Shown piece by piece: positions 45,153 to 58,300 of a DNA stretch of 64,000 nucleotides. The stretch comes from Candidatus Brachythrix odensensis (GTDB taxonomy: Bacteria > Chloroflexota > Anaerolineae > J036 > Brachytrichaceae). The first letter of the stretch is position 1. Every line of letters begins with the position of its first letter. The position numbers were made by a program, and so were the translations under genes. The notes under the pieces were generated by a model. That model had not been told where the DNA came from. It saw only the letters and a list, made by a program, of their open reading frames with translations, and ran no database searches. The DNA lies in assembly GCA_016714465.1 (NCBI GenBank), contig JADKDT010000003.1:372001-436000 (forward strand), read 5' to 3'.

Positions 45153-48100
45153 ATGGTCAATACACAGACACGCAATAGCGCGCCAAAAAACAAAACGTTC
45201 AGTCGCAACACAGTCGACCGATTCGAGCGAACGAAGCCGGCCAGACTGGCTCGCGGCGGCGCAGCGCCGGGCCGTCGGCGTCCGATCGCCCTGGTCGTGC
45301 TGGCCCAGATCGTGGTGGGGGTGATTGGCGCGTTGCTGGTATTGCAGCCGGAATTGGCAAAGACGGCGGCGCCGCCGGTGTACGTTGTGCAGATATCGGT
45401 GGACGGGCTGAAGCCGCAGCATCTGCAGCAGTTGCTGGACGCGGGGCAGGCGCCGAACTTCGCGAAGTTGAAAGCGGAGGGGGCGTGGACGTTCAATGCG
45501 CGGACGGACTACGACTGGACGATTACGCTGCCAAACCACACGAGCATGCTGACCGGGCGGCCGGTGAACGACAAGTATTCGACGGTCGGGACAGGCCACC
45601 GCTGGACGACAAACACGACCCCGCCAGCGGGGACGACGCTGCACGGGAACGCGGGCTACTACGTGGCGAGCGCGTTTGACGTGGCCCACGACAACGGGTA
45701 TGCGACGGGTCTGTATGCGAGCAAGGACAAGTTCGTGGTGTATCGGGACAGCTATAACGCGACGAACGGGGCGTTGGACGTGACGGGCGCGGACAACGGG
45801 CGGAACAAGATCGATGTGTATGTGAACAACGATCTGAACTCGACGGCGATGTTCGCGGCGTATCTGACGAACATGAACGCAAACCCGACGAACTATACGT
45901 TCCTGCACTTTCACGATCCGGACACAGCGGGGCACGCGAGCGGCTGGGGGAGCACGCCGTATCTGGACGCGGTGAAGGCAGTGGATGCGAAGCTGGGGCA
46001 GATGTTCGCCCAGATTGCGGGGAACGCGCTGATGAACGGGAACACGACGATCATCCTGAGCGCCGACCACGGGGGGACGGGGACGGGCCACTCGACCCAG
46101 ACGGACGCAAACAACTACGTGATCGAGATGATGCTGTGGGGGCCGAATATCCCGGCAAATACGGATCTCTATACGCTCAATGGCGCGGCGACAACGAATC
46201 CAGGGGCGACAGGGCGGCCGGACTATGCGCTGGGGAGCGGGCAGCCGATACGGAACGGGGACGGGGGGAACTGCGCGTTGCGGCGACTGGGGCTGAGCGC
46301 GACGATTCCGGGGTCGAACATCAATAACCTGACAAATGCGTGCCAACTTGTGCCGCCCCCGGTGACCGCCCGATTCGCGGTGGTGGGGGATTTCGGGGCG
46401 AACAACAGCACCCCGGCGACGGACGTATCGAATCTGATCCGGGGCTGGAACGTGGACTTCGTGACGACGGTTGGGGACAACAACTACTGCACGGGGAACA
46501 GCGACGGGTTTGAGGAATTCGACCTGTGCATGGGGCGCTACTACTATGACTTCATGAAGCCCTACAGCGGGACGTATGGGGCTGGGGCGAGCGTGAACAA
46601 ATTCTGGCCGGCGTTGGGGAACCACGACTGGGACGCGGGGATCAACGGGTGGTATGGGTTCATGACGCTGCCGAACAACGAGCGGTATTACGAGTTGGTG
46701 CGCGGGCCGGTGCACTTCTTCTTTGTGGACAGCGACACGCGGGAACCGGACGGGACGTCAGCGGCGTCGACCCAGGGGGTGTGGCTGCAGACGCGGCTGG
46801 CGGCCTCGACGTCGGCGTGGAAGGTGGTGGTATTCCATCATCCGCCGTATTCGTCGAGCAGCACGCATGGGAGCTCGGCCTGGATGCAATGGCCGTTCCA
46901 GGCGTGGGGGGCGACGGCGGTGTTGAACGGGCACGACCACACGTATGAGCGGATCGTGCAGAACGGGTTTCCGTATTTCGTGAACGGGCTGGGCGGGAAC
47001 AGCATCTACAACTTTGGGACGCCGGTGAGCGGGAGCGTGCTGCGCTACAACGGCAACTACGGGGCGATGCTGGTGACGGCGGACAGCTGCCAGATGACGT
47101 ATCAGTTCATCACCCGGCTGGGGGCGGTGATCGACACCTACACCCAGACCCAGGCTGCCTGCGCGACGCCCACTCCGACGCCGACCCGGACCGCAACAGC
47201 GAGCGGGCCGACGGCGACCCCGACGGCCACACCGACATCGACGAGCACGCCGTTGCCGAGCCAACAGGTCACCCTGGTGGGGCAGGGCAGCGTGTGGAAG
47301 TATCTGGACAACAACAGCGATCAAGGCACGGCCTGGCGAGCGGCGGGATTCAACGACAGCGGGTGGGCGAGTGGACTGGCGCCATTGGGGTATGACACCG
47401 CTTTCCTGGATCCGATCTCGACGACGGTGAGCTATGGCGGGAACGCCAGCGCCAAGTACATCACCACCTATTTCCGGAGGGTGTTTACGGTAGGAGATCC
47501 GGCAGCGATCACAAGTGCGACGCTGAACCTGAGGCGCGACGACGGCGCGGTGGTGTATCTGAACGGGACGGAGGTGGCGCGCAGCAACATGCCGACAGGG
47601 GCTGTGGTCAGAAGCACGTTGGCCGTAGCAGCATTGAGCGGAACGGACGAGACCACCTTCTTTCCATTCGCAATCCCCACAAATGGCTTTGTGGCAGGCA
47701 GCAACATCCTGGCCGTCGAGATTCACCAGGCGAACGTGACGAGCAGCGACCTGGCCTTTGATCTCAGCCTGATCACCAGTCAAACGATACCGTCCGCAAC
47801 GGCGACCCCGACGAACACGCCCACCGGTACGCCGACGGCGACGCCAACCCGCACGCCGACAAACACGCCCGTGCCGCCGACGGCGACCCCGACCACACGC
47901 CCGTGCCGCCGACGGCGACCCCGACCAACACGCCCGTGCCGCCGACGGCGACCCCGACCAATACGCCGGTGCCGCCCACGGCGACCCCGACCAATACGCC
48001 CGTGCCGCCAACCGCGACACCGACGAACACGCCGGTGCCGCCGACCGCGACATCGACCAATACGCCGGTGCCGTCCGGCGTGCCGACCACGCTGCTCGCC

Positions 48101-49872
48101 GCGGGCAACGTGTGGAAATACCTCGATAACGGCACCGATCAGGGTACTGGCTGGCAGTCCCTCGGCTTCGGCGATGGCGGATGGGCCAGCGGGCCAGCGC
48201 CGCTTGGTTATGGCGATCCGGTGTCGACCACCGTAAGCTATGGGCCGGATACGAATAACAAATACATCACCACCTACTTCCGTCGGACATTCAATATCGG
48301 CAACCCTGCTGATTACAACACGCTGGCGCTTAGCCTTCGGCGCGATGACGGCGCAGTGGTTTACATCAACGGCGTCGAGGTAGCGCGCAGCAACATGCCA
48401 ACCGGCGCGGTAGATTATTTGACCTTGGCGCCAGCCTTCGCAGCCGATGATGGCGTCACTTACTTCCCTTTCAGCGTGTCCAGTAGCGTGCTGGCGCCGG
48501 GGGATAACATCGTGGCGGTCGAGATTCACCAGAATCTTGGCACCAGCAGCGATTTGCGCTTTGATCTGGCCGTGACCGCGAACTACAGCGGGCCCACACC
48601 GACGCCGGTCCCGCCGACGGCGACCCCGACCAACACGCCCGTGCCGCCGACCGCCACCCCGACCAATACGCCGGTGCCGCCCACGGCCACCCCGACGAAT
48701 ACGCCGGTGCCGCCCACGGCCACCCCGACGAACACGCCCGTGCCGCCGACGGCCACCCCGACGAATACGCCCGTGCCGCCCACGGCCACCCCGACCAACA
48801 CGCCCGTGCCGCCCACGGCCACCCCGACCGACACGCCCGTGCCGCCCACGGCGACCCCGACCAATACGCCGGTGCCGCCCACGGCCACCCCGACCGACAC
48901 GCCCGTGCCGCCGACGGCAACGCCGACCGACACGCCCGTGCCGCCGACGGCGACCGCGACGAATACGCCGGTGCCGCCGACGGCAACCCCGACGAACACG
49001 CCCGTCCCGCCGACCGCCACCCCGACGAATACGCCGGTGCCGCCAACCGCCACCCCAACGAATACGCCGGTCCCGCCAACCGCGACCCCAACCAATACGC
49101 CGGTCCCGCCGACCGCGACCCCGACCAATACGCCGGTCCCGCCGACCGCGACCCCAACCAATACGCCGGTGCCGCCCACCGCCACCCCAACCAACACGCC
49201 GGCCGCCCACCGGACGCCCACGGCGACATCGACCCCAACAGCCACGCCCACCGGTTTGCCGGCGGGCTGGACAACCACGGATATCGGGGCCCGGGTGCTA
49301 CGGGCTCTACCGCCTTCAACGGTTTGACCTGGACCATCAATGGGGGCGGCACCGACATCTGGGGCACAAACGACAAATTCCGCTACACCTATCAAACGGC
49401 CAGTGGCGATACGACAATCATCGCCCGCGTAACCAGCGTCCAGAACACCAACGCATGGGCCAAGGCTGGCGTGATGTTCCGGAACGGCACGGCGGCGAAC
49501 GCCAAATTCGCGATGGTCATCGCGCGGCCGGATGGCCAGGTGGCCTTCCAGTGGCGGACAAGCACAGGCGGCAGCGCCAGCTGGACCGGCGCCCTGGCCG
49601 GTGGAACGACCAAACCGAAGTGGCTGAAGCTGACCCGCAGTGGGAACGTCTTCCGCGCTTACTACAGCACAGCGACGGGCACACCGACCAGTTGGACGCA
49701 GGTCGGAAACGGCGTGACGGTGACGATGGCGACGCCGAAGGTCGGGCTGGCGCTCACCTCACACAACAACAGCGTACTGTGCGCCGCCACCTTCACGAAT
49801 GTCAGCGTGAGCAGTGGCGCGCTTCTGAAGTCCAGGCCCGATCTCTTTGCTCAGCTTTGGGGACTGCCTTGA
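45153..49872 (+). CDS. Modular secreted phosphatase: AlkP + metallophosphoesterase + three beta modules (gene B), frameshifted
   Basis: Order of parts: TM/export segment (RPIALVVLAQIVVGVIGALL), AlkP-superfamily domain 45366-46350 (VDGLKP, DWTITLPNHTSMLTGR, HDPDTAGHASGWG, LSADHGGTGTGHS), calcineurin-like phosphoesterase 46368-47165 (VVGDFGANN, VGDNNYC, LGNHDWD, FHHPPYSS, NGHDHTYER), linker, beta module 1 (47265-47785, VWKYLDNNSDQGTAWRAAGF), linker, beta module 2 (48085-48590), a long TNTPVPPTATP linker and a DUF1349/concanavalin-like module (49256-49840). Frame changes near 47894 (one A missing in the linker) and 49291 (one C missing in a C run). Both enzyme domains have full metal-ligand sets. 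Probably hydrolyses phosphodiesters and then phosphomonoesters outside the cell; that coupling is inference. Confidence 0.78.
48596..49205 (+). repeat. 33-bp coding tandem repeat, about 18 units
   Basis: Codes for (TNTPVPPTATP)n with Asn/Asp exchanges at one position. A shorter run of the same kind is at 47870-48070 and in gene A at 43860-44230. It forms a rigid, extended linker. Units vary mostly at third codon positions. Confidence 0.85.
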
Positions 49873-49971
49873 ATGTGACCCACTGAACGCACGGTCGCCG
49901 ACTCGCCGGGAGGCCAGCCTGTTGGCGTCGATACTCCCAATGCGGGTCATCCGCGTTCTAATCGAGACTGA

Positions 49972-52900
49972 ATGTCCGCCATCATCAGACCTGCAACAAA
50001 GGGCGCGCCGCCACGAAATGTGGCGGCGCCGGCTGGTCGTAGGCGTTCAATCGCCCTGGTTGTTGGAGCGCAGATCGTAGTGGGGGTGATCGGCGCGTTG
50101 CTGGTATTGCAGCCGGAGTTGGTGAAGACGGCGGCACCGCCGGTGTACGTGGTGCACATTTCGGTGGACGGGCTGAAGCCGCAGTATCTGCAGCAGTTGC
50201 TGGACGCGGGGCAGGCGCCGAACTTCGCGAAGTTGAAGGCGGAGGGGGCGTGGACGTTCAACGCCCGGACAGACTACGACTGGACGATCACGCTGCCAAA
50301 CCACACGAGCATGCTGACCGGGCGGCCGGTGAACGATAAGTATTCGACGACGGGGACAGGCCACCGCTGGACGACGAACACGACCCCGCCGGCGGGGACG
50401 ACCCTGCACGGGAACGCGGGCTATTACGTGGCGAGCGCGTTTGACGTGGCCCACGACAACGGATATTCGACGGGTCTGTATGCGAGCAAGGACAAGTTCG
50501 TGGTGTATCGGGACAGCTACGACGCGACGAACGGGGCGTTGGACGTAACGGGCGCGGACAACGGGCGGAACAAGATCGACGTGTATGTGAACTACGATCT
50601 GAATTCGACATCGATGTTCGCGGCGTATCTGACGAACATGAACGCGAACCCGACGAACTACACGTTCGTGCACTTCAACGATCCGGACACGGCGGGGCAC
50701 GCGAGTAGCTGGGGGAGCACGCAGTATCTGGACGCAGTGAAGGCGGTAGACGGGAAGCTGGGGCAGATGTTTGCCCAGATCGCGGGGAGCGCGCTGATGA
50801 ACGGGAACACGACGATCATCCTGAGCGCCGACCACGGGGGAACGGGGACGGGCCACTCGACGCAGTCGGACCCAGCCAACTACGTGATCGAGATGATGCT
50901 GTGGGGGCCGAATATCCCGGCAAATACGGATCTGTATACGCTCAACGGCGGGTTGACGACCGATCCCGGGGCGACAGGGCGGCCGGACTATGCGCTGGGG
51001 AGCGGGCAGCCGATACGGAACGGGGATGGTGGGAACTGCGCGTTGCGGCGATTGGGGCTGAGCGCGACGATTCCGGGGTCGAACAACATCAATGCAACCT
51101 GACGAACTGCGTGCCGGCGACTTGCGCCACCCGCGGCGACCGCCCGATTCGCGGTGGTGGGGGATTTCGGGGCGAACAACAGCACCCCGGCGACGGACGT
51201 ATCGAACCTGATCCGCGGGTGGAACGTGGACTTCGTGACGACGGTTGGGGACAACAACTACTGCACGGGGAACAGCGACGGGTTTGAGGAGTTCGACCTG
51301 TGCATGGGGCGCTACTACTATGATTTCATGAAGCCCTACAGCGGGACGTATGGGGCTGGGGCGAGCGTGAACAAATTCTGGCCGGCGTTGGGGAACCACG
51401 ACTGGGACGCGGGGATCAACGGATGGTATGGGTTCATGACCCTGCCGAACAACGAGCGGTATTACGAGCTGGTGCGGGGGCCGGTGCACTTCTTCTTTGT
51501 GGACAGCGACACCCGGGAACCGGATGGGACGTCGGCGGCGTCGACCCAGGGGGTGTGGCTGCAAACGCGGCTGGCGGCCTCGACGTCGGCGTGGAAGGTG
51601 GTGGTATTTCATCACCCGCCGTATTCGTCGAGCAGCACGCATGGGAGCTCGGCCTGGATGCAATGGCCGTTCCAGGCGTGGGGGGCGACGGCGGTGTTGA
51701 ACGGCCACGACCACACGTATGAGCGGATCGTGCAGAACGGGTTTCCGTATTTCGTGAACGGGCTGGGCGGGCACAGCATCTACAACTTTGGGACGCCGGT
51801 GAGCGGGAGCGTGCTGCGCTACAACGGCAACTACGGGGCGATGCTGGTGACGGCGGACAGCTGCCAGATGACGTATCAGTTCATCACCCGGCTGGGGGCG
51901 GTGATCGACACCTACACCCAGACCCAGGCTGCCTGCGCGACGCCCACTCCGACGCCGACTCTGACACCGACGGCAACGCGGACCGCGACACCGACGGCAA
52001 CGCGGACCGCGACCGTGACTCCGACACCGACGGCGACGCCCACCGCGATTTCGGCAGCGCCACCGGTTTACGTGGTGCACATTTCGGTGGACGGGCTGAA
52101 GCCGCAGCATCTGCAGCAGTTGCTGGACGCGGGGCAGGCGCCGAACTTCGCGAAGTTGAAGGCGGAGGGGGCGTGGACGTTCAACGCTCGGACGGACTAC
52201 GACTGGACGATCACGCTGCCAAACCACACGAGCATGCTGACCGGGCGGCCGGTGAACGACAAGTATTCGACGGTGGGGACAGGCCACCGCTGGACGACGA
52301 ACACGACCCCGCCGGCGGGGACGACGCTGCATGGGAACGCGGGCTACTACGTGGCGAGCGCGTTTGACGTGGCCCACGACAACGGGTATTCGACGGGTCT
52401 GTATGCGAGCAAGGACAAGTTCGTGGTGTATCGGGACAGCTACGACGCGACGAACGGGGCGTTGGACGTAACGGGCGCGGACAACGGGCGGAACAAGATC
52501 GATGTGTATGTGAACTACGATCTAAATTCGACCTCGATGTTCGCGGCGTATCTGGCGAACATGAACGCGAACCCGACGAACTATACGTTCGTGCACTTTC
52601 ACGATCCGGACACGGCGGGGCACGCGAGCGGCTGGGGGAGCGCGCCGTATCTGGACGCGGTGAAGGCGGTGGATGCGAAGCTGGGGCAGATGTTCGCCCA
52701 GATTGCGGGGAACGCGCTGATGAACGGGAACACGACGATCATCCTGAGCGCCGACCACGGGGGAACGGGGACAGGCCACTCGACGGAGTCGGACGCAGCC
52801 AACTACGTGATCGAGATGATGCTGTGGGGGCCGAACATCCCGGCGAACACAAACATGTATGTGTTGAACGGCGGGTTGACGACCGATCCCGGGGCGACGG

Positions 52901-55285
52901 GGCGGCCGGACTACGCGCTGGGGAGCGGGCAGCCGATTCGAAACGGGGATGGTGGGAACTGCGCGTTGCGGCGATTGGGGCTGAGCGCGACGATTCCGGG
53001 GTCAAGCATCAACAACTTGACGAATGTGTGCGAGCTGGTGGCGCTGCCCGCGACGCCAACCCCGACTCCGACCGCGACGGCGACCGCGACTTCGACACGG
53101 GGGGCGCCAGGGCCCGGGCCGGGGCGCGGCCCCTCCCGGCCCGACGGCGACCGCGACCGCAACTGCGAGTGGTCCAACGTCGACCCCGACGGCCACACCG
53201 ACGTCGACGAGCACGCCGCTGCCGAGTCAACAGGTCACGCTGGTGGGGCAGGGGAGCGTGTGGAAGTATCTGGACAACAACAGCGATCAAGGCACGGCCT
53301 GGCGAGCGGCGGGATTCAACGACAGCGGGTGGGCGAGCGGGCTGGCGCCGTTGGGGTATGACACGGCCTTTCTCGACCCGATCTCGACGACGGTGAGCTA
53401 TGGCGGGAACGCCAGCGCCAAGTACATCACGACCTATTTCCGGAGGGTGTTTGCGGTGGGAGATCCGGGGGCGATCACCAGCGCGACCCTGAACCTGCGG
53501 CGCGACGACGGCGCAGTGGTGTATCTAAACGGGACGGAGGTGGCGCGCAGCAACATGCCGGCTGGGGCTGTGGTCACAAGCACGTTTGCCCTCGTCGTGG
53601 TTGGCGGAGCGGACGAAACGACCTTCTTTCCATTCGCGATTCCGACGAATGCCTTTGTGGCGGGCAGCAACATTCTGGCCGTGGAGATTCACCAGGCGAA
53701 CCTGACGAGCAGCGATCTGGCCTTTGATCTGAGCCTGATCACGACGCAGACGGTATCGCCGGCAACGGCGACTCCGACGAATACGCCCACCGGTACGCCG
53801 ACGGCCACCCCGACGGATACGCCCACGGCCACCCCGACGGATACGCCCACGGCCACCCCGACGGATACGCCCACGGCCACCCCGACGGATACGCCCACGG
53901 CCACCCCGACGGATACGCCCACGGCCACCCCGACGGATACGCCCACGGCCACCCCGACGGATACGCCCACGGCAACCCCGACGATACGCCCACGGCCACG
54001 CCGACGGATACGCCGACGGCCACGCCGACGGATACGCCCACGGCCACCCCGACGACACGCCCCGGCCACCCCGACCGACACGCCCACGCACCCACCGGCA
54101 CGCCGACGAACACGCCCACGAACACGCCCACGGCGACGCCGACGGCCACCCCGACCGACACGCCCACGGCCACGCCGACCGACACGCCCACGGCCACGCC
54201 GACGGCCACGCCGACCGACACGCCCACGGCGACGCCGACCGACACGCCCACGGCGACGCCCACGGCCACCCCGACCGACACGCCCACGGCCACGCCGACC
54301 GACACCGATACGCCGACCGACACGCCCACGGCGACGCCGACGGCCACCCCGACGAATACGCCCACGGCCACGCCGACCGACACGCCCACGGCGACGCCGA
54401 CGGCCACGCCCACCGACACGCCCACGGCCACGCCCACGGCCACCCCGACGAATACGCCCACGGCCACGCCGACGGACACGCCCACGGCCACCCCGACGGA
54501 CACGCCCACGGCGACGCCGACGGACACGCCCACGGCCACGCCGACCGACACGCCCACGGCCACGCCGACCGACACGCCCACGGCGACGCCGACCGACACG
54601 CCCACGGCCACGCCGACCGACACGCCCACGGCCACGCCGACCGACACGCCCACGGCCACCCCGACCGACACGCCCACGGCGACGCCGACCGACACGCCCA
54701 CGGCCACGCCGACGGACACGCCCACGGCCACGCCGACGGACACGCCCAGGCCAGCCACCGACACGCCCACGCCACGCCGACGGCCACGCCACGGACACCC
54801 ACGCCACCCGACGACACGCCCACCCGCACCCCACGTCGACTCCGACGCCGGAGGCACTGCCCGATCAGTTCGAGCCGAACGACACCCCAGGGCAGGCCTA
54901 TCCTTGCTTGCTCGATCAACCCGTCGCGTTGACCCTGCACTTCCCGGCCGATGAAGATTGGTGCGTGTTCACCAGCCAGGCCGGTGTGTGGTACGTCATC
55001 GAGACGTCCCAGCTGTCGCCCGAAATCGACACGCTGCTGTCGCTGTTTGCCGCAGACGGGACCACCCTGCTGGCCGAGGATGACAACGGCGGCGGAGGCG
55101 CGGCTTCGCGCATCCTGCGCGCGTTGCCAAACGGTTCGCACTATGTTCGGGTGCGGGGCGTCGGCGCGGGCCGCCTATCGCCGCGAGTTGCAAATATTTC
55201 TCTTGTCGGCTATACTCTTGGAATCCGGGGGGCGACCGCGCCCCATTCTGCATTCTTACCCGTTGCGCAACGGCCGGGGCCCTGA
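49972..55285 (+). CDS. Modular secreted phosphatase with two AlkP domains, metallophosphoesterase and PPC domain (gene C), frameshifted
   Basis: Order: export segment (SIALVVGAQIVVGVIGALLV), AlkP domain 1 (50130-51080), calcineurin-like phosphoesterase (51140-51945, same metal motifs as gene B), short Thr/Pro linker, AlkP domain 2 (52055-53030), linker, beta module (53230-53750), a very long TATPTDTP linker (53757-about 54835), and a bacterial pre-peptidase C-terminal (PPC) domain from EALPDQFEPNDTPGQ to LPNGSHYVRVRG, ending SAFLPVAQRPGP. Frame changes near 51085-51130 and 53095-53160 and several in the linker after 53990. No signal-anchor other than the N-terminal TM is seen. The domains are nearly the same at DNA level as those of gene B. 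Confidence 0.75.
53757..54835 (+). repeat. 24-bp coding tandem repeat, about 45 units
   Basis: Units coding TATPTDTP (ACGGCCACCCCGACGGATAC then GCCC) run for about 1.08 kb. Most differences are C/G wobble changes; single-base losses (for example near 53993, 54049-54075 and 54745-54830) move the frame so that Arg/Pro-rich shadow frames appear. Confidence 0.8.
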
Positions 55286-55345
55286 ATCGTTTAATCTACT
55301 TCTTGATTGAAGTCTGTTCTTTTGATTTGTTGGAGAGGGAAAACA

Positions 55346-58300
55346 ATGTTCACACGCAAACCGCATCACCCGGCCACGATTGAGCGCGTTGCTCGCCTGA
55401 CCGCCGCGCTGCTCCTGTCGCTGTCCTCGATGGCGCCGGCGATTCGGCCGGTCGCAATTGGCGCCATCGCGGGTGCTGCTGTGGGCGCTGTGATGGCATT
55501 CCGCCCGCCATTGCTGGACCCCCTGCTTGGCGCGCCGAAGAGCGCATTTGCTTTTGACCCCAACTTGCCGCCCGGCGCGCGCCAGGCCGACTACTGCTAT
55601 GGCCTGAACGACAACGGGAACATTGTGGTGGTGTTCAATCGGATTACCGCGACCCTCGCGAACCCCGGAATCGCGTATACCGCCACGCTGGATGGGCTGG
55701 ACTCCGGGACTAATGAAGGTAGTACCTTCGATCCGGCGACCGGCATCTTTTACGTCCTGGATCAAAACACCAGTCCTGATCGGTTAGTCGAAGTCAGCCT
55801 TCTGCCGGGTGGTTTCATCACGGTGACTGAGATTGGGACCGGGGGTCTGACGACTCCCACGACTCCCGCAGCCCAGCCTGGGATTGGCATTGGCCTCACG
55901 GGAAATGAGGGCGCCGGCACGAACCGTGTAACAGGTATCACGATTGACCCCGCAAACGGGCAGATGTATGGCATTACCTCTGACCGCTATTTGTTCAAGA
56001 TCAACAAGGCGACTGGAAAGGTCGTTCCCCTGGGGATGAATGGTGGAACGGTCGACTGGGTACGGATCGACCTAACCGCCGGTGGTGTCTTCGGCAGCAA
56101 CGGCGAGATCGAGGACCTCGCCTTCGACCCGACAACCGGCCGACTGTATATTGTTCTGGAGGACCCCGAAGGTTCGCAGTTTGGGTATGTCCAGGAAATC
56201 AATCCCAATACGGGTGCGCTGATCGGCTCCAGGCTCGGTCCGATCGGTGATGCCGGTGATGGCAGCCCTGGGCAGCCCGGCCCAAACACAGGGAATGAAG
56301 AAGCGGAGACGGAAGGAATGACGTTTGCCGGCGATGGCACCCTCTATATCTCTTTGGGTGACAACGGTATCGCCGCCAACGATGGACGTATCATTCGGAT
56401 CACCCGCACAGCCGGCAGCCCGTTAACTGACGCTCAAATTGAGAACGGCCAGTTACTCACGACGCTTCCGCAATACACGGATCTCGAGAATCCCGCCAAT
56501 CAGAGCAAAGACTACGAGTCCATCTCGTGTAACTCGGGTGGAACCGTAGTTCTCGCCCTCAACAAGACCCATTCGCCGGCGAGTCCGACGTTTGGTCAGC
56601 AGATCACCTTCACGGTGCAGGTCACCAACACCGGCGATTTCACTTCATCGGCGCAAATAGTGGACAACGTGCCGCCCCAGATCGCGGTCTCAGCGTGGTC
56701 CTGCGCGATCCGGCCAACGGGTGTGTGTACACCCGCCTCTGGCGCCACGAACGCAATTGCTGTTGCAGGGCTTATTCCGCCCATTTCCGGCACGCTTACA
56801 TTGCTGATCACGGGAACGGTTGTGTCTATCGCTGCCCCGGTCATTACCAATACGGCGACGGTTACCGAGACGGTCTACCCGGAGGATCCGTTCGACAACA
56901 CGGATTCCGATCCGGTGCCACTGGCGCGTGACTTTGGTGACGCGAGCGGGACAAACTATCCAACCCTGGCCACGGAAAACGGCGCGCAGCACGTGATCTC
57001 GCCGACGTTTTTCATGGGTGCCCTCATTGATGCTGAACTGGGCACGCTCGAGAACCCAATCGCCACCGCCGATGATGCAAACAACCTCGACGACGAGGAC
57101 GGCGTGACCTTTGGCACGCTGACTCGTGGCGCGAATGGCACGGTTGACATTGTTGTCGCCGGCGGCAGCGGGTTTATCAACTTGTGGATTGACCTGAACG
57201 GGGACGGCGACTGGAGCGATCCCGGCGAACAACTGCTTACGAATCAGGCCGTCGTCGCGGGCGTTAACAACTTGAATGTGACGATCCCGCCCGGTGCGAC
57301 TGCCGGCCTGACGTCTGCGCGTGTGCGCTTGACGTCGGCATCGGTCGTTGGCCCCAGCCCGGCGGGCCTGCTGCCGGATGGCGAGGTCGAAGACTATCAG
57401 GTGACGATCTTGAATGCGGCGACGAATACCCCGACCAACACGCCAACCGCGTCGCCGACTAACACGCCGACTGCGACACGCACGCCGACGAATACCCCGA
57501 CCAACACGCCGACCGCGTCGCCGACAAACACGCCGACTGCGACACGCACGCCGACGAACACCCCAACCAACACCCCGACTAACACCGTCCGCCGACGCCA
57601 CCCGACGCCGACGCCAACGAACTCACCCACCAACACGCCAACGCCGACCAACACCCCAACCAACACGCCAACGGCAACGGCAGTTCCGCCGACTGACACA
57701 CCGACGCCGACGCCAACGAACTCACCCACCAACACGCCGACACCGACCAATACGGCGACGAACACGCCAACGCCGACGAGTACGCCGACCAGCACACCGA
57801 CCAGCACACCCATCCCGCTGAACAGCTCGATTGGTGGGCTCGTCTATGTCGACACCTTCGCCCAAAATGACGGGGCCTACAACGTCGGCGAGCCGCCGGT
57901 TGCGGGCGTGCTCATCACCTTGACGGGAGTGACCGTCGGCGGAGCGCCCGTGCTTCTGACGACCAACACGGACGCCAGTGGCTACTACACCTTCACCGGG
58001 CTGGCCCCGGGGATCTATACCGTGACCGAGCAGCAGCCATCGCAGTGGGTGGATGACCTCGACACGCTCGGAAGCTCCGGCGGCACCTTGGGTAACGATG
58101 TGATCGGTGGGATTGCCTTGCCACCGAACACCCCGGCCACCGGTTACGACTTCGGCGAGCAGGGCGTCACCATCGGCGACCTGGCCTGGGCCGACTTGAA
58201 CGGCAATGGCCAGCAAGACGGTGGCGGCGAGACCGGTATTTCTGGCGTGCAGGTGACGCTGAATACCGAGGGTGGCGCGCCGGGGAACACGTCGACGGAT

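Noticed and set aside
50047..52377. Very long Arg/His/Pro-rich reading frame on the minus strand (776 codons) opposite phosphatase gene C
   Set aside because: It is the antisense shadow of high-GC coding DNA with strong third-position bias; its composition is abnormal and the plus strand has clear conserved domains. The same applies to 14210-16045, 25101-27440 and 59401-61341 on the minus strand.
54006..54760. Arg/Pro-rich protein (RPTRPRPRRRP...) in the plus strand
   Set aside because: This is the TATPTDTP repeat read in a shifted frame after single-base losses; the PPC domain after it is in the original sense frame.
48596..54835. Regular short repeats that could be taken for a CRISPR array
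   Set aside because: Units of 33 or 24 bp are directly adjacent without unique spacers, are in a coding frame for Thr/Pro linkers, and have no cas genes nearby.
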